A stretch of DNA of 50,652 nt from Sulfurovum sp. UBA5198. GTDB lineage: Bacteria; Campylobacterota; Campylobacteria; Campylobacterales; Sulfurovaceae. Below, piece after piece: positions 43,075 to 48,540 of the stretch (positions within the stretch are counted from its first letter, which is position 1; the number at the start of each line of letters is the position of its first letter). The notes below the pieces were generated by a model, which did not search any database, was not told where the DNA came from, and was given only the letters and a program-made list of their open reading frames with translations. Both the position numbers and the translations under genes were made by a program. Location of the stretch: contig DHVW01000015.1 in assembly GCA_002412865.1 (NCBI GenBank), forward strand, positions 1 to 50,652, written 5' to 3'.

Positions 43075-43871
43075 TGAAAAAATTTCTTATTATATTTTTT
43101 ATTGGCACTGTTGCTCTGTTTTCAGCGTCACTAAAACTAAGCCCTATTCAGGAGCAATATATTGCCACAAAAGTATGGGCAAATGAAGGTGCGGGACTTG
43201 ATAGATATCTAGTGCATTGGAATGATGGAGAAGATTTTGCATCGCTAGGAATAGGGCATTTTATATGGTTTCCAGCTGGGCATACAGAAAAATTTAGAGA
43301 AGTATTCCCAATGGTGCTAGTGAGCATGGAAGAGAAAAATATCACAATGCCAAAATGGCTCAACTCCAAAACTCCATTTCCGTGGAATACAAAAAAAGAG
43401 TTTTTTGAAGCAAAAGCTAGAGGTGATAAGCAGTATTTAGAGCTATTTTATTTCATAAAGAGTACAACCAATATCCAAGCCTCTTTTTTAGCAAATAGAT
43501 TAAATTTGGCACTTCCACAAATGTTAGACTCAATAAAAGATAATCATGCAAAGAATATCATAAAACACCGTTTTAACTCTATTTTATATAACAAAGATGG
43601 AACTATCAATGAGCACGGGCTTTATATTTTGATTGATTATGTGAATTTCAAAGGTGAAGGTACGCTGATTAGCGAGAGATACAATAATCAAGGCTGGGGA
43701 TTGCTTCAAGTGCTTGAAAACATGGACTATAAAAATCCTGATAAATTCAAAGCTTTTAGTGATAGTGCAAAATCTATGCTTTCACGCAGAATAGATAATT
43801 CTCCAAAAGCCAGAGGCGAAGAGAGATGGCGTATCGGCTGGAACAAGAGATTAGACACATATGTCAAATAA
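43074..43871 (+). CDS. Secreted GH24/T4-lysozyme-like protein (putative)
   Basis: A 265-residue protein with signal peptide (FLIIFFIGTVALFSA). Its N-terminal half resembles the T4-lysozyme catalytic layout: Glu38 in NEGAGLD, an Asp/Asn pair near 50-51, Ser57 and then LGIGHF (58-63), like the E...D...T...GIGH order in T4 lysozyme. The remainder is unlike T4 lysozyme and has IDYVNFKGEG and NNQGWGLLQVL. A periplasmic muramidase acting on the product of the neighbouring murF pathway is an attractive but unproven idea. The murF stop overlaps its start by one base. Confidence 0.7.
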   Translation: MKKFLIIFFIGTVALFSASLKLSPIQEQYIATKVWANEGAGLDRYLVHWNDGEDFASLGIGHFIWFPAGHTEKFREVFPMVLVSMEEKNITMPKWLNSKTPFPWNTKKEFFEAKARGDKQYLELFYFIKSTTNIQASFLANRLNLALPQMLDSIKDNHAKNIIKHRFNSILYNKDGTINEHGLYILIDYVNFKGEGTLISERYNNQGWGLLQVLENMDYKNPDKFKAFSDSAKSMLSRRIDNSPKARGEERWRIGWNKRLDTYVK

Positions 43872-43953
43872 GAGAAGATACGCACAACTATTATTGTTTT
43901 TAGTTCTAATATTTTTTCTATTTTTGATATATAAAATAATTATGATGTTTTAG
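43861..43953 (+). CDS. Possible 30-residue single-helix membrane peptide
   Basis: ATG at 43861 overlaps the end of the lysozyme-like gene and reads 30 codons to TAG: a basic start (MSNKRRYAQ), one helix LLLFLVLIFFLFLIYKII and MMF. It may be a real small membrane peptide, but it also overlaps the end of the convergent CHAD gene and has no clear ribosome site. Confidence 0.3.
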   Translation: MSNKRRYAQLLLFLVLIFFLFLIYKIIMMF

Positions 43954-44764
43954 ATAATTTAAGCTTTTTAGGACTATATTTAAATATTTTTCTTGCTGAT
44001 TTTAAAACTTTTTTTATAAGCTTTTTCTGTATTTTGGCTATACAGAATATTAATATGTCTGAATTTGTCAAATTTGTATTATTCTGGAGATAATTTTTTA
44101 AAAGTGCCAAATCATGAATCCTGCCCAAAATAGATGTTAGTTTGTCAAGATCTTTAATTCTTTTTTTTGGATGTTTAATCTGATTTGGAAATAATTGGAT
44201 TTGGTACATATGATATTTTGCATACTTGCGAAATAGGTGAATATCCTCTATATCTCTAGTTATAAGAGCAAAAATTAAATCTTCATATGCTTCTTGGTAT
44301 GTTTTTTTAAATCCTAATGTCAAATTTTTTGGTATATAGTTTTCAAAGGTGTGTAAATTACTTATTGCCATCAAAATAGATTGCTCGCATATTTGAAGTT
44401 TTTTGTCAATATTAGAATCTAGAATAATGTTATTTTCCATGTTCTGTCTTAGTGCAACCTGTATATCGCTTGTATCATCCAAGGAGAGTTTGCATTTTTT
44501 AACTATCCATGTAAAAGTATCGAACATAACTTTTTTTTCACGCTCTTGCGAGAAAATTTTAGAAAGTTCTTTGTAAAATATATTTTGGCTTTGGAAGAAT
44601 TCTTTATTTTTTAAATAAGGTTTGATGAGATAAAGTATAGATCTCATTTTTTTTGATAGGACCCTAATATTATGTATTTTGCTATCTTTTGAAATAGAAG
44701 GATTGTCAATCACTTTTGATGTAAGTACAAGTATATTTTTTATAACACCTATTGTAAATTTCAT
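43940..44764 (-). CDS. CHAD-domain protein
   Basis: A 274-residue helical CHAD protein. The signature histidine-rich start (HNIRVLSKKMRSILYLIKPYL) is near residues 31-51 and a second lysine-rich repeat (HLFRKYAKYHMYQIQLF) near 177. CHAD proteins bind polyphosphate through basic residues, and are often linked to polyphosphate granules. No ppk or CYTH partner is visible here. Convergent with the lysozyme-like gene. Confidence 0.85.
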   Translation of the reverse strand: MKFTIGVIKNILVLTSKVIDNPSISKDSKIHNIRVLSKKMRSILYLIKPYLKNKEFFQSQNIFYKELSKIFSQEREKKVMFDTFTWIVKKCKLSLDDTSDIQVALRQNMENNIILDSNIDKKLQICEQSILMAISNLHTFENYIPKNLTLGFKKTYQEAYEDLIFALITRDIEDIHLFRKYAKYHMYQIQLFPNQIKHPKKRIKDLDKLTSILGRIHDLALLKNYLQNNTNLTNSDILIFCIAKIQKKLIKKVLKSARKIFKYSPKKLKLSKTS

Positions 44765-44864
44765 ACTGTTAAACCTCCATTTAAGAGTGTATTATAATGA
44801 TATCATAAATTGTATTGAAAATATAGAACTAGATTGATGTCGATTTTTTTTAACTATATTGCGA

Positions 44865-44870
44865 TATAAT
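44865..44870 (+). promoter_or_regulatory. -10 box of the PhnA-like gene
   Basis: TATAAT in GATATAATATT, about 70 bases before the ATG; T-tracts upstream are typical of the phylum's promoters. Confidence 0.5.
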
Positions 44871-44938
44871 ATTCCACTTTTGAACTCAGATGTTAACTTA
44901 TGGCTTTGAGTTTATCAATTAATAAATAAAGGATAAAA

Positions 44939-45286
44939 ATGGAAAATTTGCCAAATTGCCCAAAATGTAATAGTGAGTACACATATGAGGATGAAAATCT
45001 CTATATTTGCCCTGAATGTGGTTATGAGTGGAGCAAAGATAAAAACGATAAACCTGAAGAGACTGGTTTGGTTGTAAAAGATGCCAATGGTAATATTTTG
45101 CAAGATGGCGACACTGTTACCGTTATCAAAGATCTTAAAGTCAAAGGAAGTAGTGACGGAATTAAAGTGGGTACAAAAATCAAAGGTATCCGTCTAGTTG
45201 AGGGTGATGATGGACACAATATCGACTGCAAAGTGCCAGGCATTGGTGCTATTAAACTCAAACAAGAATTTGTAAAAAAGGCATAA
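44939..45286 (+). CDS. PhnA/YjdM-family zinc-ribbon protein
   Basis: A 115-residue protein with a zinc ribbon (Cys7, Cys10, Cys24, Cys27) and a C-terminal SH3-like PhnA domain (DGDTVTVIKDLKVKG, IKVGTKIKGIRLVEGD, GHNIDCKVPGIG). Full-length match to the PhnA/YjdM family, whose role is uncertain despite the phosphonate name. AAAGGA lies before the ATG. Confidence 0.93.
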   Translation: MENLPNCPKCNSEYTYEDENLYICPECGYEWSKDKNDKPEETGLVVKDANGNILQDGDTVTVIKDLKVKGSSDGIKVGTKIKGIRLVEGDDGHNIDCKVPGIGAIKLKQEFVKKA

Positions 45287-45287
45287 T

Positions 45288-45309
45288 GGTATTATAATTA
45301 TAAAATACC
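45288..45309 (+). terminator. Weak terminator-like hairpin after the PhnA-like gene
   Basis: GGTATT paired with AATACC, with an AT-rich inner stem, immediately after the stop. No T-tract follows. Confidence 0.35.
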
Positions 45310-45313
45310 TAGA

Positions 45314-45346
45314 GGTTTCTCTCGTTCCCATGGTTTCCGTGGGAAT
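45314..45346 (+). repeat. REP-like palindromic element, copy B (RAYT-associated)
   Basis: GGTTTCTCT-C-GTTCCCA then a 10-bp stem with two G-U pairs (arms 45324-45333 and 45337-45346, loop TTT). It lies 91 bases upstream of the transposase gene, the usual place for RAYT-linked REPs. Copy A is at 37921-37954. Confidence 0.72.
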
Positions 45347-45436
45347 GCATACTCACATTTGACATTTTATTACAATTTGACATATTTTTACACTCTCGTA
45401 TTTACATAAGCCATAATAAGAAAAAAAGATAGACAC

Positions 45437-46006
45437 ATGGGCAGAAGTAGATACAAAATATATGAACCGTCACATCCACACTTTATCACCTGTACGGTAT
45501 TGAACTGGATACCTCTGTTTACAAGAAAAGAAAGTGTCGAAATACTTCTTGAAAGCTTTAAATACCTCCAGAAAAAAGACAATCTTAAACTCTACGCTTA
45601 TGTCATACTCGAAAACCATATTCATATTTTGGCACAAAGTGATGATATAGGCAAAAGCATGGCAAAATTTAAAACACACACAGCCAAATCTCTTATAAAA
45701 CTTCTTCAAAAAGAAAATGTAAAAACCATATTGGAGCAGCTTACTTTTTATAAAAAAGCTCATAAATTAGACAGGGAATACCAATTATGGCAAGAGGGTA
45801 TTCAACCCAAACTCATACAAAGTGATTCTATTATGATTTCAAAAATTCAATATATTCATCAGAATCCTGTCAAAAGAGGATATGTGGATGAAGCCAAACA
45901 TTGTCGAAATCCACATTTTTTATCAATTTTCACACCCTATAAGGTTTTGTTAAATTTTATTGTTTTTATAATGTTATTAACAACACCTTATAAGATGTTG
46001 TTATAG
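45437..46006 (+). CDS. REP-associated tyrosine transposase (RAYT), C-terminal end damaged
   Basis: A 189-residue Y1_Tnp/TnpA_REP-family protein. The HUH-like motif is ENHIHIL and the nucleophile Tyr is in KIQYIHQNPVKRGYV, so the catalytic core looks intact. The family normally continues ...HWRYSSARNY...; here the sequence leaves homology right after EAKH and reads into unrelated, hydrophobic residues. So the final 25-40 residues are lost or replaced. A REP-like hairpin precedes it. Such enzymes nick and spread REP elements; this copy may be decaying. Confidence 0.85.
   Translation: MGRSRYKIYEPSHPHFITCTVLNWIPLFTRKESVEILLESFKYLQKKDNLKLYAYVILENHIHILAQSDDIGKSMAKFKTHTAKSLIKLLQKENVKTILEQLTFYKKAHKLDREYQLWQEGIQPKLIQSDSIMISKIQYIHQNPVKRGYVDEAKHCRNPHFLSIFTPYKVLLNFIVFIMLLTTPYKMLL
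45930..46002. repeat. Two near-palindromic repeats at the RAYT 3' end
   Basis: A 24-base near-palindrome at 45979-46002 (AACAACA and TGTTGTT arms around CTTATAAG, two mismatched positions) and a weaker relative at 45930-45951 (ACACCCTATAAGGT core). They cover the frame-drifted 3' end of the transposase, perhaps the boundary of a mobile element or a terminator. Confidence 0.45.
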
Positions 46007-46060
46007 AATCTTCCTTTGGCTATTTGCATAAAAACTTAAAAAAATACTTTAGATTTTATG

Positions 46061-46066
46061 TATAAT
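46061..46066 (+). promoter_or_regulatory. -10 box of the RTX-locus operon
   Basis: TATAAT, 41 bases before the TTG start at 46102; AGGAGAAGATA is the ribosome site. It makes the operon independent of the transposase gene. Confidence 0.5.
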
Positions 46067-46101
46067 TATAGAAGTGAAAATTTGAGGATTAGGAGAAGAT
46101 A

Positions 46102-46743
46102 TTGAAAAAAATATATCAAAGTGGATGGGATAGAATAAATGAGATGGCTCAAAAAAGAGCCAAAGAAAGTCAGATAGAAAATAAATTGATTAAAAATATT
46201 ATGATAGTTATTTTTGTTTGTTGTTTGTTTGTTATTCCAATATTACCAATATTTTTAACAGAAGAATTTGTGTCAAATTGTAGTCTGTGTCAAAGTTTTA
46301 TATCTTTTATGTCCTCCTGGATACCAGGAATAAAGGTTATAGCTGGAGCGACAAAAATTTCTCAAATAGTATCATTGGAGGTTTCTTTGGCTTGGGTTGC
46401 CATAATAGTTTTGAGCATTGTAATGTTGTCGATTTTTTTTATAAATAAAAATTTCGATTCAGATATTTTTGGTAATGGAAAGAAATTTGTATTTATGTAT
46501 ATCATAATAGGGTTATTTTTGGCTATTGAAATAGGTTTAATAAAAAGCAATGCAAGTTTTTTTTATGGTACAGATGGGTTATATGATGAAGATTCAAGAA
46601 GAAATATAGTTAATTATCTCATTCAATCAAAAATTGGTTTAAGTTTTTATATCTTTACTACAATTTTTATAAAAATGGCTATTCTTGTTTCATTTATAAT
46701 GATGAACATAGGTTTGATAAAAAAACTATTTAAAGGAAATTAA
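46102..46743 (+). CDS. Hypothetical four-helix membrane protein (RTX locus)
   Basis: A 213-residue inner-membrane protein beginning at TTG behind AGGAGA. Four hydrophobic helices at about 32-55, 92-115, 128-148 and 178-206, with an N-terminal basic amphipathic region. I do not recognise a family. Its stop is joined to the next ATG without a gap (TAAATG), so it is probably translationally coupled to the RTX-type gene. The size, membrane layout and position suggest an immunity or accessory role, but this is inference only. Confidence 0.75.
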   Translation: MKKIYQSGWDRINEMAQKRAKESQIENKLIKNIMIVIFVCCLFVIPILPIFLTEEFVSNCSLCQSFISFMSSWIPGIKVIAGATKISQIVSLEVSLAWVAIIVLSIVMLSIFFINKNFDSDIFGNGKKFVFMYIIIGLFLAIEIGLIKSNASFFYGTDGLYDEDSRRNIVNYLIQSKIGLSFYIFTTIFIKMAILVSFIMMNIGLIKKLFKGN

Positions 46744-47937
46744 ATGGGTAATGAAAATAATTTTTTAGATGGTGTAGATTTATTGGCTGATTTGTGCATA
46801 GCAATAGGAAAAGTTGGAGAGCCACTAACTGGGAAGTGGGGTCATAGAACAGATATTATTGGGCAAATTGGTGAGGATTTATCACAAGGAAAAGATCTTG
46901 GGACAATTTTGTCTTCAGATGATGCTGCTAGAGAAGTTGCAGGCATAATAGGTGCAGCCATAGGGGGAACTTTGGGTGCATATGCTGGAGGATCTATAGG
47001 TAGTGGACTTGGTGCTTTGGGCGGTGGATTTTTATCTGGAAATCCAGTAGGTGCTATTTTTGGATATATAGTTGGCGGTGCGGTTGGTGCTGCATATTTA
47101 GGAAATGAAGGGTCTGATATCGGTGAAGATGCTGGTAAGGGTATTTACGATTTTTTCAATAATTTACCAGACCAAGATAATCTTACCGATGCCCAAAGAG
47201 GAGAACTTGCAGCTATGCTCACAGCTGGTGGTATGCCTTGGGATTATAAACCAAATGGAGATGACAGTTTTGATCCAGGAAAATATCTTGATGACCTCGG
47301 TAAAGCTATCAACGACCTCCTTGCTGGGCTCCCAGAAGACCTTGTTCCTGATATCCTTTGTGGTATCCTCGATGGACTTCAAGCAGCATTACCAGGTGGA
47401 TTGTTGCCATGGTTGTTTGATCTGTTGCCATATGAGTTGAATCCTGAATTGCAATCTCTTTGGGAACTTGCTCAAAACTGGGTAAGACCTGTTGACCCAC
47501 TCGTCCTTGATCTTGACAGTGATGGTATAGAGACTATAGGTATATCTACAACAACCCATGTGTTATTTGATAGTGACAGCGATGGGATAAAAACAGGCAT
47601 TGGCTGGGTCAAAAGTGATGACGGATTGCTTGTACTTGACAGAAATGGAAACGGAACTATTGACAATGGTGCGGAATTGTTTGGCGACCAGACTCTCGTC
47701 AATGGTGTGAAAGCTACCGATGGATTTGGGGCATTGAGTGCTGAGGATACCAATAAAAATGGTAAGTTTGATGCAGGTGATGGTAACTTTAATAATGTGA
47801 GAGTTTGGAGAGATATGGATAGTGATGGAGTGAGTGATGCAGGGGAATTGTTTACTCTTAATGAACTAGGCATCGCTTCTATAAATCTGACAGCCACCAC
47901 TACAAATACCCTAAATAATACAAGGAGAGTGGCATAA
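46744..47937 (+). CDS. Short RTX-type protein with glycine-zipper and EF-hand-like domains
   Basis: A 397-residue protein. Residues 64-122 form a long glycine-zipper/hydrophobic region (GIIGAAIGGTLGAY, GGSIGSGLGALGGG, YIVGGAVGAAYLG). Residues 250-383 form the Ca-binding repeat block found in RTX proteins (DPLVLDLDSDGIET, DSDSDGIKT, DRNGNGTIDNG, DTNKNGKFDAGD, DMDSDGVSDAGE). It then ends abruptly at TTTNTLNNTRRVA, while the paralogue downstream continues for hundreds of residues. No signal peptide; type I secretion is the usual route for such proteins. The 134-bp block 47701-47834 is identical in the next RTX gene. Confidence 0.82.
   Translation: MGNENNFLDGVDLLADLCIAIGKVGEPLTGKWGHRTDIIGQIGEDLSQGKDLGTILSSDDAAREVAGIIGAAIGGTLGAYAGGSIGSGLGALGGGFLSGNPVGAIFGYIVGGAVGAAYLGNEGSDIGEDAGKGIYDFFNNLPDQDNLTDAQRGELAAMLTAGGMPWDYKPNGDDSFDPGKYLDDLGKAINDLLAGLPEDLVPDILCGILDGLQAALPGGLLPWLFDLLPYELNPELQSLWELAQNWVRPVDPLVLDLDSDGIETIGISTTTHVLFDSDSDGIKTGIGWVKSDDGLLVLDRNGNGTIDNGAELFGDQTLVNGVKATDGFGALSAEDTNKNGKFDAGDGNFNNVRVWRDMDSDGVSDAGELFTLNELGIASINLTATTTNTLNNTRRVA
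47701..47834 (+). repeat. 134-bp block identical to 49252-49385
   Basis: Base-for-base identical to 49252-49385 (offset 1551) although the surrounding paralogous code differs at many third positions. It encodes the EF-hand-like core (GVKATDGFGALSAED to DSDGVS). Confidence 0.9.
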
Positions 47938-48507
47938 ATGAATGAATTACAAACAGAAAACGAAAAACCTTTGTTGGTTGTGAAGTATGTATGGTGGCGG
48001 GTGCTGTGGCGATTATTTATGCCATATGTTCCTGGAATCTTTATGTTTTACGGCTTTGGTGGATATTTTGTGAAAGAAAACAACCCTATTGCGTATATCA
48101 CAATGTACGCAATCATGCTATTTGCGATAGGAATGACAATCAATCTTCTCTTGATACGGGATTTTAGATTTTATCGTGATCGCGTTGAGAAAAGATGGTT
48201 TTTGGTTGGAAAGCGTGTGATGAAGTATGATGAAATATCTGTTGGGTTAACCTACATGAATATGAAAGCTTTCAATAATAGAACAATAACATTTGCCAAA
48301 AGGATTAAATGTTTTTACTTTAATACCGAAATAGATCTCAATTTGGTGAGCAAAAAAACAGAAATAAAGATTATACAGTTTTTGGCAGACATTTCACATC
48401 GAGATATTGCTGAATTTCAAAAAAATGTAGAGATATATCCATTTCATAAAGGAGCTAAAACGCAACCTATTTTATTAGAAAAATGCTGGTGGCTTAAATC
48501 TATTTAA
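47938..48507 (+). CDS. Hypothetical two-helix membrane protein with cytoplasmic domain (RTX locus)
   Basis: A 189-residue protein with two membrane helices (about 19-45 and 51-73) followed by a soluble part with a PH-like feel (FRFYRDRVEKRWFLVGKRVM, then mixed strands to the C-terminus). No family recognised. Its ATG abuts the stop of the short RTX gene (TAAATG), and AAGGAG of its ribosome site lies within that gene's last codons. An immunity protein for the short RTX-type product is the simplest idea. Confidence 0.75.
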   Translation: MNELQTENEKPLLVVKYVWWRVLWRLFMPYVPGIFMFYGFGGYFVKENNPIAYITMYAIMLFAIGMTINLLLIRDFRFYRDRVEKRWFLVGKRVMKYDEISVGLTYMNMKAFNNRTITFAKRIKCFYFNTEIDLNLVSKKTEIKIIQFLADISHRDIAEFQKNVEIYPFHKGAKTQPILLEKCWWLKSI

Positions 48508-48540
48508 GCATGATAATAAATATATAATAAGGACAATAAA

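Noticed and set aside
47472..47900. Antisense ORF whose product resembles another antisense ORF at 49107-49481
   Set aside because: Both are shadows of the duplicated Ca-binding block; their likeness only reflects the duplicated sense genes. No ribosome site or independent promoter.
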